Shown one piece after another: positions 18,354-27,225 of a stretch of 64,000 nt of DNA; within the stretch, counting starts at the first letter, position 1; every line of letters begins with the position of its first letter. A program made the translations under genes and the position numbers. This DNA is from Providencia manganoxydans (GTDB lineage: Bacteria; Pseudomonadota; Gammaproteobacteria; Enterobacterales; Enterobacteriaceae), in the NCBI RefSeq assembly GCF_016618195.1, contig NZ_CP067099.1, positions 3,720,001-3,784,000 on the forward strand, written 5' to 3'. Under the pieces are notes generated by a model. It was not told the origin of the DNA and searched no databases. It saw nothing but the letters and a program-made list of their open reading frames with translations.

Positions 18354-19139
18354 TTAATAATATTTATAAAAACTGGCCAGCCGTTCTAACCCAACTAATA
18401 TTATTCCATGTTCGGTCATTGTCTTGCGCAGTTCTTCAAGTGACGCATCAGAACAACCTAGTTTTTCTTTAATACGTTGAATTCGTTTTAGCTCGATAGC
18501 ATCTGTACACCCTTGCATCACACTAATTTCACTAATCCGGCAGTTTGATAACAGTAATCTCAGTGTTACTGCCTCTCTGTAGTTAAAGGATATATTGCCA
18601 AAACGAATAAATTTCTGAGTATCGATTAACCCAGCTCGCTGTTGGTCGTCATCTAATAACGAAAACTGTCTCGCTTCTATATTGGCTCTTAATGGTAAAG
18701 CCAGACTTTGATTTTTCTGCCATGTTTGGTGTGCATAATCTGAGATATCTGCGCGATGAAAGTAGATATCCATAAGTTCATCAACCGAAAGAACTCTTTT
18801 TGAACTAATAGATAAGATCTTATAAACATTTCCATAGTTGTTGCAGTAATCAATTTTAAAACCATTTTTTTCTGTTTTTGCAAATGTATTTCTATAACTC
18901 TCGGTATAACCATCCCAATATTGGAAACCAACTTCTAGCCTTTCACTTATCAGTAGATCTAAGTCATCCTCCCAATAGGTTAATAACCATTCATAATTAT
19001 TTGAAATAATTTTAACTTCCTTATATTCAATATCAATACTCGTAAAATTCAAATCAATATCATTCCAATCAAAATAATCTTCAAAATGTTTTTTAAAATT
19101 TGAACAAGCCGTTTCTAATGCATGATATCTGATATTCAT
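18354..19139 (-). CDS. Array regulator R1, LuxR-type HTH protein
   Basis: This is the most diverged of four paralogous regulators (261 aa). Residues 1-160 form the shared N-terminal domain, with YFDWNDIDLNF, IISNNYEWLLTYWEDDLDLL and FQYWDGYTESY. Residues 185-250 form the putative DNA-binding domain, with RFGNISFNYREAVTLRLLLS, ISEISVMQGC and LKRIQRIKEKLGC, which reads like a LuxR/GerE helix-turn-helix. No phospho-acceptor receiver domain is apparent. The N-terminal domain recalls autoinducer-binding or PAS-like sensor domains, but I cannot assign it. It follows R2 after 179 bp and has no intact transporter partner. The chimeric remnant lies just downstream. Confidence 0.75.
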   Translation of the reverse strand: MNIRYHALETACSNFKKHFEDYFDWNDIDLNFTSIDIEYKEVKIISNNYEWLLTYWEDDLDLLISERLEVGFQYWDGYTESYRNTFAKTEKNGFKIDYCNNYGNVYKILSISSKRVLSVDELMDIYFHRADISDYAHQTWQKNQSLALPLRANIEARQFSLLDDDQQRAGLIDTQKFIRFGNISFNYREAVTLRLLLSNCRISEISVMQGCTDAIELKRIQRIKEKLGCSDASLEELRKTMTEHGIILVGLERLASFYKYY

Positions 19140-19318
19140 AAAAATCCTTTTCTATCACTTTATTAATTAAAATTTAAATAAATTGTGAGTAATAATTAGC
19201 ATAAAAACCATAACTAATAATAATTAACTAAAAAATTTTCATACATGTACTTCTTGATAACTTTATCACTCTATTTATTTTTAAAATATGCAATAAAAAT
19301 TCCCCTTGAATTTCTATA

Positions 19319-20086
19319 TCATGGAAAATCAATCAGCGTATCAAGGCATGCCAATGTCACACCGTGATCTCTTAAAGCTTTAAATAAACCACTCGGTGAT
19401 GCATGAGGGCAACCTAACTTATCTTTAATATTTTGAATACGTTTATGTTCTGACATTTCAGAGCAACCCTGGATATAACTGATCTCTTTCACTCGGCAAT
19501 GAGATAATAACATTTTGATCGTTAACATTTCTTTAGCCGTAAAACGAATATCACCAAAACGCATATATTGATGATTAATTAGTTGCTCGTCTCGTTTACT
19601 ATCAAAATTATTGGTAGGAAGTGGGATATCCGCTCTCATCGGTAAAGCAATATCTGGGTTTTTCTTCCATACTTGATATGCATAATCGGAGATTATTGGC
19701 CGATACTTATAAATACTTGCCATATCCGATAACGAAAATTGCCTATTAGTATTAACTGTTATCATCTCAAAAGTGTCATTTTTACTCTGACAAAAATCAA
19801 CTTTTAGATTTCTTTTATCCGCCTTCGCTAAGGTTCTTTTAAACGATTCAGAATAATTATTCCAATACTGAGTTCCTGGTTTCAGTCTTTCTTTAAGGAG
19901 TAAATCTAAATTATCATCCCAGCAAATCAATTGCCATTCATAATTATTAGATATAATATAAATCTTTCTATTTTTAACATCCACACGAAAGAAAGTTACA
20001 TCAATATCATTCCAATCAAAATGATTAATAAACTCTTTTTTTAAATTCAAACATGTTTTCTCTAATAAATGACTTTTTATATCCAT
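19319..20086 (-). CDS. Array regulator R2, LuxR-type HTH protein
   Basis: A 255-aa paralogue of R1, R3 and R4. The sensor-like part has HFDWNDIDVTFFRVDV, ISNNYEWQLICWDDNLDLLL and GTQYWNNYSESFKRTLAKAD. The C-terminal part has MRFGDIRFTAKEMLTIKMLL, VKEISYIQGC, KRIQNIKDKLGC and the tail SGLFKALRDHGVTLACLDTL. It begins 19 bp after the M1 transporter stop and is very probably co-transcribed with it. That makes M1-R2 one of the transporter-then-regulator pairs of the array. Its ligand and targets are unknown. Confidence 0.8.
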   Translation of the reverse strand: MDIKSHLLEKTCLNLKKEFINHFDWNDIDVTFFRVDVKNRKIYIISNNYEWQLICWDDNLDLLLKERLKPGTQYWNNYSESFKRTLAKADKRNLKVDFCQSKNDTFEMITVNTNRQFSLSDMASIYKYRPIISDYAYQVWKKNPDIALPMRADIPLPTNNFDSKRDEQLINHQYMRFGDIRFTAKEMLTIKMLLSHCRVKEISYIQGCSEMSEHKRIQNIKDKLGCPHASPSGLFKALRDHGVTLACLDTLIDFP

Positions 20087-20105
20087 GACAACCTCTTATA
20101 TAATT

Positions 20106-21290
20106 TTAATTTAATGTTGATTTAGGTAATCGATAAACCACAAATCGACTTACACCGCAAAAAGCTAAAAAAACACCAACAAAAAGTAAATTAATTTCAA
20201 CTAAATAATTAATAACTAAAGGTGTAATCCCTCCCAATACTGTCGCTGCAATATTAAAACCAAATGCTAATGTCGCAACCTTTCCTTGCGCTACTTGTGA
20301 TAGCATGTAAGAAAAATTACAGAGGATCATCGCTGCATAAATAGTCATAATAGTCTGAGAAAGTATGAGGAAGATGACAGAGTGATGACTAATCGCAATA
20401 TAGAGAGGAACTGATAAAATTATCATTCCCGATACACCCAAATTAAATACCTTTTCTGGTGAACTATATTTATCTGTCAACCAACCACATAGCAACATAC
20501 ATATTAATAATGAACACGATAGTGTTATGCCATAAATATTTTTTAGATCTGTAATCTGTATTTTTTCAATAATAATAGAAGCGGAGATATTTTGAGCGAA
20601 GAAAATAACCGTACCCGGTATTGTCAGCAGAAAAATATGACTAGCTTGTAACCAATTAATTGCCTGTTCCTCTTTTGCTACCAGAGGCTGATGAGGTAAT
20701 TTAGCTCTAAACCAAAAACTTATCACTATGTTGACAACGCCAAGTAGCAAAGGGATCCGCCACCCTATAGACTGCATTGTTTCAGGTGTTAAAACTCGTT
20801 CTAAAATAAAAACCAAACTCAGCGAAAGAATAACGCCTAGAACTGAGCTACCACTAATAATTGATGATACTTTAGCTTGCTCATGATGAGTTGTGCTTGC
20901 AAATAAGTATGTGATTAAAGAGGGGTATTCACCTGCAAAGCTCAAGGATAAAGCCATTTGTAAAACCAAAATCGCCATTGGCGTATAAGCCCCCAATAAC
21001 TCAATCGGTAATAAAGCCATACACAGCGTTGCAGTGCCTGTAATTAAACTCGTTAATATCAAAGCAGGCTTCTTGCCGACTCTATCTGCGTAACGTCCTA
21101 TCACGTAACCACCGACAGGACGGACAATAAAGCGTAATGCAAATATTCCCCATACCATCTCGGTTGCTTGAGCATATCCTAAACGTTCTAACTCAGCACT
21201 TAAATACATAGATATCGCGGCAAATACGGCAACATCGTAATACTCCAATGTATTGCCTAGTGCAGCCCCAAACCTAAATCTCCATTTCAT
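20106..21290 (-). CDS. Array transporter M1, MHS-like MFS permease
   Basis: A 394-aa major facilitator protein with about 12 hydrophobic segments. It has the metabolite:H+ symporter (ProP/KgtP-like) layout: GAALGNTLEYYDVAVF in helix 1 (about residues 8-23), ALRFIVRPVGGYVIGRYADR followed by VGKKPAL as motif A (residues 51-77), and SFAGEYPSLITYL near residue 125. It is shorter than typical MHS members (about 430-500 aa). It shares most of its first 110 residues with M2-M4 and diverges in the C-terminal half. Substrate unknown. R2 follows after 19 bp. Confidence 0.85.
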   Translation of the reverse strand: MKWRFRFGAALGNTLEYYDVAVFAAISMYLSAELERLGYAQATEMVWGIFALRFIVRPVGGYVIGRYADRVGKKPALILTSLITGTATLCMALLPIELLGAYTPMAILVLQMALSLSFAGEYPSLITYLFASTTHHEQAKVSSIISGSSVLGVILSLSLVFILERVLTPETMQSIGWRIPLLLGVVNIVISFWFRAKLPHQPLVAKEEQAINWLQASHIFLLTIPGTVIFFAQNISASIIIEKIQITDLKNIYGITLSCSLLICMLLCGWLTDKYSSPEKVFNLGVSGMIILSVPLYIAISHHSVIFLILSQTIMTIYAAMILCNFSYMLSQVAQGKVATLAFGFNIAATVLGGITPLVINYLVEINLLFVGVFLAFCGVSRFVVYRLPKSTLN

Positions 21291-21339
21291 TTTCTATTTC
21301 CCTAGTATTCAATTGATATGTGTTACTAAGTTAGACTCA

Positions 21340-21432
21340 CTAATGTCGAGGTATTCCAACGTCATGCATGCTCTTTAAATGCTTTAAATAAACGACTTGG
21401 CAAGACATGAGGGCAACCTAATTTTTTATCTT
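21340..21432 (-). pseudogene. Decayed 3' fragment of an array regulator
   Basis: On the minus strand this stretch reads LGCPHVLPSRLFKAFKEHA before a stop. It matches the C-terminal LGCPHASPSGLFKALRDHGV of R2, and the DNA match is plain (CATGAGGGCAACCTAA is shared with R2). The rest of the gene is gone. It lies just after transporter M2, exactly where R2 and R3 follow M1 and M4, so M2 once had its own regulator. Confidence 0.7.
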
Positions 21433-21451
21433 TTTTCTATACCTCATATAG

Positions 21452-22651
21452 TTAGCTTTGATTTTTCAGTATCATCACTTTATTTTGCAAAACATTTGAT
21501 AGCATTGCCGTCAAGCAACATAATGCAATAAATACACCGACATAGGTTAAATTAAATTCAACTAAGTAACTGATAATTAATGGCGTTATCCCTCCAACTA
21601 ACACGCCATTTAAATTTAAACCAATACCTAACGTTGTCGCCTGCCCACCAGAAGCTCTAACCATTTGATCAGCGACATTGCACCAAACCATAGAAAATAA
21701 AACTGTTATTATTAATTGAGAAATAATAATTAGTTCAATAACGCCACTCTGCATAATAAAATACAAAGGTATAGAAAAAATAATCACACTAAAAATACCA
21801 ACATTAAATACTCTTACTGAATAACTGTATTTATCTGTTAGATATGAGCAGACAATCATAGTGACTAATAATAAACTAGCCGAAATCATGCCATAAATAT
21901 TTTTATAATCACCCAATTGTAAGTGTTCAACAATTAATGATGATGAAACATTTTGTACATAAAAAGTGACCATTGCTGGTGTGCTCACTAAAAATACATG
22001 CAATGCCCGAGACCAATCTATAGATCGTTCATGCATTGGGACTACAGGCTGGTTGGGTAATTTGGCTCGGAACCAAAAACTAATCGCTATATTGATAGTT
22101 CCTAAAAACAAAGGGATCCGCCAACCTATAGTTTGCATCATTTCATGGGTTAAAATATTTTCTAATGTGAATACTAGACCTAATGAAACAACGACCCCTA
22201 ATAATGAGCTTCCACCCGATAGAGAAGATAACCGAGAACGCTCATTATCTGGGGTATCATTGATTAAATAGGTAATTAATGATGGATATTCGCCTGCATA
22301 GCTAAATGAAAGTGCCATTTGGATGAACAAGATAGTTATTGGAGTATAAGAACCAAGCCATTGAATAGGTAATAATGCCATGCAAAGTGTTGCTGTTCCT
22401 GTTATTAGGCTTGTCAGGATCAATGCTGGTTTTTTTCCTACTTTATCCGCATAGCGCCCTATCAAATATCCACCTATAGGACGAATTAAAAAACGTAAAG
22501 CAAAAATTCCCCATACCATTTCTGTGGCTTGTGAATACCCTAAACGCTCTAACTCTGCCGTTAAATACACGGATATCGCCGCAAATACGGCAATATCATA
22601 ATATTCAAGCGCATTGCCTAAAGCCACACCAAATCGAAATTTCCATTTCAT
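21452..22651 (-). CDS. Array transporter M2, MHS-like MFS permease
   Basis: A 399-aa paralogue of M1, M3 and M4. Helix 1 carries GVALGNALEYYDIAVF, motif A is GRYADKVGKKPAL, and SYAGEYPSLITYLIN lies near residue 125. The central part (LPNQPVVPMHERSIDWSRAL) and the C-terminal half are closest to M3, which suggests that M2 and M3 arose from the most recent duplication. Its regulator survives only as the fragment at 21340-21432. Upstream lies a degraded MITE copy. Substrate unknown. Confidence 0.85.
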   Translation of the reverse strand: MKWKFRFGVALGNALEYYDIAVFAAISVYLTAELERLGYSQATEMVWGIFALRFLIRPIGGYLIGRYADKVGKKPALILTSLITGTATLCMALLPIQWLGSYTPITILFIQMALSFSYAGEYPSLITYLINDTPDNERSRLSSLSGGSSLLGVVVSLGLVFTLENILTHEMMQTIGWRIPLFLGTINIAISFWFRAKLPNQPVVPMHERSIDWSRALHVFLVSTPAMVTFYVQNVSSSLIVEHLQLGDYKNIYGMISASLLLVTMIVCSYLTDKYSYSVRVFNVGIFSVIIFSIPLYFIMQSGVIELIIISQLIITVLFSMVWCNVADQMVRASGGQATTLGIGLNLNGVLVGGITPLIISYLVEFNLTYVGVFIALCCLTAMLSNVLQNKVMILKNQS

Positions 22652-22759
22652 TTTTAATATCCTATATCCATAGATAAATATTGATTAAAAAATACTATTA
22701 CAATTTGTAGTTAATATCTTTATTTATTAAATATCGTATATTATAAAATCTATTATTCT

Positions 22760-22886
22760 ATACGCATCATTCTTCAAGTTTCAGGAATTTTCGTTAAAAT
22801 ATAAGGTACTAGGCTATACTCACAGAGTTTATCTATATTCTCCCGACTGTCCTCGCTTGTTGCCTATCTGAAATTTGTATTATTTA
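22760..22886 (-). repeat. Degraded MITE-like repeat, copy G (reverse orientation)
   Basis: The left edge ATACGCATCATTCTTCAAGTT corresponds to the reverse complement of the right end of the other copies, with several changes. The interior and far end are decayed. It lies between M3 and M2, where a regulator gene would be expected by the pattern of the array. Confidence 0.55.
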
Positions 22887-22920
22887 ATAATATATCAGCC
22901 TTTAATATTTAAATTATATT

Positions 22921-24129
22921 TTATGTATTTAAACTTAATTTTTTTATCATGGCCGTTTTCTTTTTTATAAAGTTAGCTAATAAAGCAGTTGAACTGCAAA
23001 GTGCAATAAATGCCCCTACATACGCCAAATGTAGCTCCACTAGATAGTTAATGATTAATGGTGTTGTTCCGCCAATTATCACTCCTGTAAAATTGAAGCC
23101 AATTCCAAGAGTTGTTGCTTTCCCAGCAGAAGCACTAGCCATTTGATCGGCAGCATTACATAAAATCATTGCACAACATGCCGTTATCACTAATTGAGCT
23201 ATAATAATAAGCTCAATAATGTCACTTTGCATAATGTAATACATAGGTATAGAGAGAATAACGATTCCCCAAACCCCAATGTTGAATGTTTTAATTGATG
23301 AGCTATATTTATCAGTTAGACACGCACATGTAATCATCATCAACAATAAGGAACTAGATGAAATTATTGCATAAGTATTTTTATATACATCTAATTGCAA
23401 GTGTTCGATAATTAATGACGAGGAAATATTTTGCACATAAAAAGTTGCTGCTGCCGGCACGCCTAATAAAAAAACATATAGTGAACGTGACCAATCTATT
23501 GACTGATAACCTTCTGAAGAGACAGGTTGATTAGGTAATTTAGCTCGAAACCAAAAACTAACCGCAATATTAACAGCCCCAACCAGTAAAGGAATACGCC
23601 ACCCCACGGCTTGCATCATTTCGTAACTTAATAATTTTTCTAATATAAATACTAACCCTAATGAAATAATAACGCCTAATAATGAGCTACCTGAGGCTAG
23701 AGAAGAGACTCGTGATCGCTCCGTTGAAGATACATCATTGAGCAAATAAGTCACCAAAGAAGGGTATTCGCCCGCGAAACTAAACGAAAGAGCCATTTGA
23801 ATAATTAAAATAGCTATAGGTGTATAATGACCAAGCCATTGGATTGGTAAAAATGCCATACAAAGTGTTGCTATACCGGTAATCAAGCTAGTTAGGATCA
23901 ACGCTGGTTTTTTTCCAACCCTATCTGCATAGCGCCCTATTATATAGCCACCTATAGGACGAATTAAAAAACGTAAAGCAAAAATTCCCCATACCATTTC
24001 TGTTGCTTGTGAATATCCTAAACGCTCTAACTCTGCACTCAAATACATTGATATTGCTGCAAACACAGCAATATCATAATATTCAAGTGCATTGCCCAAG
24101 GCAGCGCCGCATCGAAATTTCCATTTCAT
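22921..24129 (-). CDS. Array transporter M3, MHS-like MFS permease
   Basis: With the start at the ATG of MKWKFRCG (aligned with the other paralogues) the product is 402 aa. An in-frame ATG 7 codons upstream (24150) is the alternative start. It carries GAALGNALEYYDIAVF, GRYADRVGKKPAL and SFAGEYPSLVTYLLND. The C-terminal half is closest to M2 (shared SIDWSR, FYVQN, SSSLI and EHLQL segments). It starts 77 bp after regulator R3 and could be in the same transcript. No regulator follows it; the degraded MITE copy G does. Substrate unknown. Confidence 0.85.
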   Translation of the reverse strand: MKWKFRCGAALGNALEYYDIAVFAAISMYLSAELERLGYSQATEMVWGIFALRFLIRPIGGYIIGRYADRVGKKPALILTSLITGIATLCMAFLPIQWLGHYTPIAILIIQMALSFSFAGEYPSLVTYLLNDVSSTERSRVSSLASGSSLLGVIISLGLVFILEKLLSYEMMQAVGWRIPLLVGAVNIAVSFWFRAKLPNQPVSSEGYQSIDWSRSLYVFLLGVPAAATFYVQNISSSLIIEHLQLDVYKNTYAIISSSSLLLMMITCACLTDKYSSSIKTFNIGVWGIVILSIPMYYIMQSDIIELIIIAQLVITACCAMILCNAADQMASASAGKATTLGIGFNFTGVIIGGTTPLIINYLVELHLAYVGAFIALCSSTALLANFIKKKTAMIKKLSLNT

Positions 24130-24206
24130 ACCTTTTTCCCTTTTCATCACTTTGAATAATATAATGTTTCATGCTCAATCTATGACTCCGCATGCATTGA
24201 TTAAAT

Positions 24207-24977
24207 CTAACTAATAAACGTATCTAGACAAGCTAGTGTTATGCCGTACTCTTTTAATGCTTTAAATAAGCCACTTGAAGAGACATATGGACACCCTAAT
24301 TTTTCTTTAATATTTTTAATCCGTTTAATTTCTGATGCATCAGAGCATCCCTGAATAGCACTAATTTCTTTTATCTGATAATGGGATAAAAATAGACGTA
24401 TTGTAATTAATTCCTTTCGCGTAAATCGAATGTTACCAAATCGCATGTATCCATGTATATCAATTAGCTTACTTTTTTGTTTTATACCTTTTGATAATTC
24501 AATGGGAACTTCCTCTATTTTAGCTCTTAATGGTAAAGTGACATTTGGATTATTCCTCCATATTTTATATGCGTAATCAACAATTACTGGTTTATATTGG
24601 TAAATCTTCATTATATCTAAAGGGGGAATTTCACTTTTCGAATTTATTGTCATAATTTCAATTACATCGCCATGTATGTCACAGAAATCAATTTTCAACT
24701 TTCTCTTACTCGCTCTTTCTAATGTTCTTTTAAAAGCTTCAGAATAATCTCTCCAATATTGTATTCTTGCATTTAATCTCTCATTAACTAATAAATCAAG
24801 ATCATCATCCCAACACATTAATTGCCATTCATAATTATTAGATATAATATAAACTTCTTTCTTTTTTATATTTAAATGATTAACCGTGATATCTATTTCA
24901 TTCCAATCAAAACAGTTATAAAACTCTTTAGATAAATTCGAGCATGATTTTTCTATTGAACTATTTTTTATATCCAT
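24207..24977 (-). CDS. Array regulator R3, LuxR-type HTH protein
   Basis: The start at 24977 (AAGGAT upstream) gives 256 aa aligned with R2. The frame continues upstream only into the M4 coding end. The sensor-like part shows CFDWNEIDITVNHLNI, ISNNYEWQLMCWDDDLDLL and IQYWRDYSEAFKRTL. The HTH part shows MRFGNIRFTRKELITIRLFL, IKEISAIQGCSDASEIKRI and KEKLGC. It begins 23 bp after the M4 stop, so M4-R3 is a transporter-regulator pair like M1-R2. Ligand and targets unknown. Confidence 0.8.
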   Translation of the reverse strand: MDIKNSSIEKSCSNLSKEFYNCFDWNEIDITVNHLNIKKKEVYIISNNYEWQLMCWDDDLDLLVNERLNARIQYWRDYSEAFKRTLERASKRKLKIDFCDIHGDVIEIMTINSKSEIPPLDIMKIYQYKPVIVDYAYKIWRNNPNVTLPLRAKIEEVPIELSKGIKQKSKLIDIHGYMRFGNIRFTRKELITIRLFLSHYQIKEISAIQGCSDASEIKRIKNIKEKLGCPYVSSSGLFKALKEYGITLACLDTFIS

Positions 24978-25000
24978 AATTTCATCCTTACACATTGAAA

Positions 25001-26176
25001 CTAATTTAGTTTTAGCATTTTCAATGTTAATGGGAATAATCCACATAACGATAAAAACATACCTACATAAATCAGATTAATATCAACTAAATAACTTATA
25101 ATTAATGGTGTCATTCCACCGACAAGAGTCGCTGTCAAATTAAATCCAACGCCAAGTATTGTGACTTCCCCACCAGAGTCTCTAACTAATTGATCGGCGA
25201 CATTACACCAAATCATTGAAATATATATGGTAATAAAAAACTGTGATACCAAAATAGTTTCAAAGCTTCCATTATTCATAGCATAATAAATGGGTATAGA
25301 AAAAATAACTAATCCCATAACCCCCATATTAAAAACTCTTTCAGGTTTACTATATTTGTCAGTAAGCCATGAACAAATAATCATTGCGACTAATAGTAAG
25401 CCAGTTGATAGCATTCCATAAATACGTTTAAGTTCAGGATTTTTAAAATACTGAGAGACTAAAGATGGAGATATGCTCTGTGTATAAAAAGTGGCACTTG
25501 ATGGGATTGCAATTAGAAAAACATAAAAGCAATTGCGCCATTTTACTACAGTATGATCAGTTTTTATTATAGGTTGGTCTGGTAGTTTTGCTCTAAACCA
25601 AAAGCTCACAAGAACATTTACAATCCCCAATAATAAAGGAATCCGCCAACCTATAGATTGCATTAACTCAGGCTCTATGATTTTTTCTAATACAAAAACT
25701 AATCCAAAAGCAATAAAAAAACCCAATAATGAGCTCCCAGCAGAAAGTGTAGACACTTTTGAACTTTCATTACTGTTTGCTCCACTAAATAAATAGGTAA
25801 TTAATGATGGATATTCACCCGCAAAACTAAAAGAAAGGGCTACCTGAAGAATAAATATTACAATTGGTGTATAAACACCAAGAGTTTCAATAGGAATTAA
25901 AGCCATACAGAATGTGGCCACCCCCGTAATGACTGTGGTCAGAATGAGTGCTGGCTTTTTACCTACCCTATCCGCATAACACCCAATAATATAGCCACCA
26001 AGAGGCCTAATCATATAACGTAGTGCAAAAATACCCCAGACTATTTCTGTCGCTTGGTGATAACCCAAACGTTTCAGTTCAGCGCTAAGATACACTGAAA
26101 CTGCTGCAAAAACAGCAATATCGTAATGTTCTAACATATTTCCTAACGCAGCACCGAATCGAATTTTCCATTTCAT
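25001..26176 (-). CDS. Array transporter M4, MHS-like MFS permease
   Basis: A 391-aa paralogue and the most divergent transporter of the set. Helix 1 reads GAALGNMLEHYDIAVF, with histidine where the others have tyrosine. Motif A reads GCYADRVGKKPAL, with cysteine replacing the usually conserved arginine. SFAGEYPSLITYLFSG follows. The motif A change may alter gating or mark relaxed constraint. It lies 60 bp after R4 and 23 bp before R3, inside the tightest part of the array. Substrate unknown. Confidence 0.85.
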   Translation of the reverse strand: MKWKIRFGAALGNMLEHYDIAVFAAVSVYLSAELKRLGYHQATEIVWGIFALRYMIRPLGGYIIGCYADRVGKKPALILTTVITGVATFCMALIPIETLGVYTPIVIFILQVALSFSFAGEYPSLITYLFSGANSNESSKVSTLSAGSSLLGFFIAFGLVFVLEKIIEPELMQSIGWRIPLLLGIVNVLVSFWFRAKLPDQPIIKTDHTVVKWRNCFYVFLIAIPSSATFYTQSISPSLVSQYFKNPELKRIYGMLSTGLLLVAMIICSWLTDKYSKPERVFNMGVMGLVIFSIPIYYAMNNGSFETILVSQFFITIYISMIWCNVADQLVRDSGGEVTILGVGFNLTATLVGGMTPLIISYLVDINLIYVGMFLSLCGLFPLTLKMLKLN

Positions 26177-26236
26177 ATATTATCCTAAATTTATATTTTT
26201 AATATAAGCGTTTCATTGGAAATTGAAATAATTTCA

Positions 26237-27013
26237 TTATGGACAATTAACTAAAATACCTAAACATGCTTGCGTGATACCATGATTTTTAAGAGCCTTA
26301 AATAAACCACTTGAAGAAGCATTAGAACAGCCTAATTTGTCCTTAATGTTTTGAATTCGCTTAACTTCTGATGCGTCTGAACAACCTTGAATTGTACTGA
26401 TTTCTTTTATTTTGCAATGAGATAGAAATAATCCAATAGTAACCATCTCTTTACGTGTAAAACGAATCTTGCCAAATCTCATATGATGATATGTATCCAA
26501 TAAATCTTTAGGGTTATTTTTAATCTCTTTTATTGCTTTATAAGATGATGGGATCCCTGCTCTAACCGGTAAAATGATATTTTCTCTTTTAAACCATATA
26601 TTACGTGCATAGTCGGCTATAATCGGACGTGTTTGATAAATTTCCAAGGTATTTTCTAATGAAAGCAGTTTCTTAGAATTAATTGAAATTATCTCAAAAA
26701 TATTGCCATACTTGTTGCAAATATCCAGTTTTACATTCCTTTTTTCTGTTTTAGCTAACGTTTTTTCATAAATTTCCGAATAATTACTCCAATACTGAAA
26801 ACCTGGAGAGAGCCTTTCACTTAAATGCAGATCGAGATCGTCCTCCCAGCAAGTTAATAACCATTCGTAATTGTTAGATATATGATGAATTTCTTTATTA
26901 GCCAAATTAACATGGAAAAAAGTAACATCTACATCATTCCAATCGAAATAATAAGAAAAATATCGAGTGAAATTAGTACATATTTCTTCCAATGATTTTT
27001 TTTCTATATTCAT
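26237..27013 (-). CDS. Array regulator R4, LuxR-type HTH protein
   Basis: This is the first gene of the array in the direction of transcription. The start at 27013 (GGGGAG upstream) gives 258 aa. An ATG 5 codons upstream is possible. The sensor-like part shows YFDWNDVDVTFFHVNL, ISNNYEWLLTCWEDDLDL and FQYWSNYSEIYEKTLAKTE. The HTH part shows MRFGKIRFTRKEMVTIGLFL, IKEISTIQGCSDASEVKRI, QNIKDKLGC and SGLFKALKNHGITQACL. It is placed to be made first and may regulate the downstream array, which is inference from order only. Confidence 0.8.
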   Translation of the reverse strand: MNIEKKSLEEICTNFTRYFSYYFDWNDVDVTFFHVNLANKEIHHISNNYEWLLTCWEDDLDLHLSERLSPGFQYWSNYSEIYEKTLAKTEKRNVKLDICNKYGNIFEIISINSKKLLSLENTLEIYQTRPIIADYARNIWFKRENIILPVRAGIPSSYKAIKEIKNNPKDLLDTYHHMRFGKIRFTRKEMVTIGLFLSHCKIKEISTIQGCSDASEVKRIQNIKDKLGCSNASSSGLFKALKNHGITQACLGILVNCP

Positions 27014-27225
27014 TTTACTCCCCATCAATTAGAATTAATTATTCACATTAAAGGAGATATATCTTTAGCACATCAAAAATCAGATTCACAGTCCTTATTT
27101 ATAAATATTTAAAAATAATTAATCTTTGTTTATTTTTATTATTAACAAAAAAGCACTAGTACATTTAATTAAACAAAGAATAATTATATTTGACATTTAA
27201 TTATTCAATAACAAATGGAGGTATC
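27014..27225. promoter_or_regulatory. Divergent promoter region, array versus Ner-like gene
   Basis: A strongly AT-rich 212-bp gap between the divergent R4 and Ner-like genes. Promoters for both must lie here or nearby. I could not place -10/-35 boxes or operators with confidence. Confidence 0.4.

Noticed and set aside
22652-22920. Lost regulator gene hidden between M3 and M2
   Set aside because: I looked for R-family motifs (IQGC, KRIQ, SNNYEW) in this gap on both strands and saw none. Only the degraded repeat G is recognisable.
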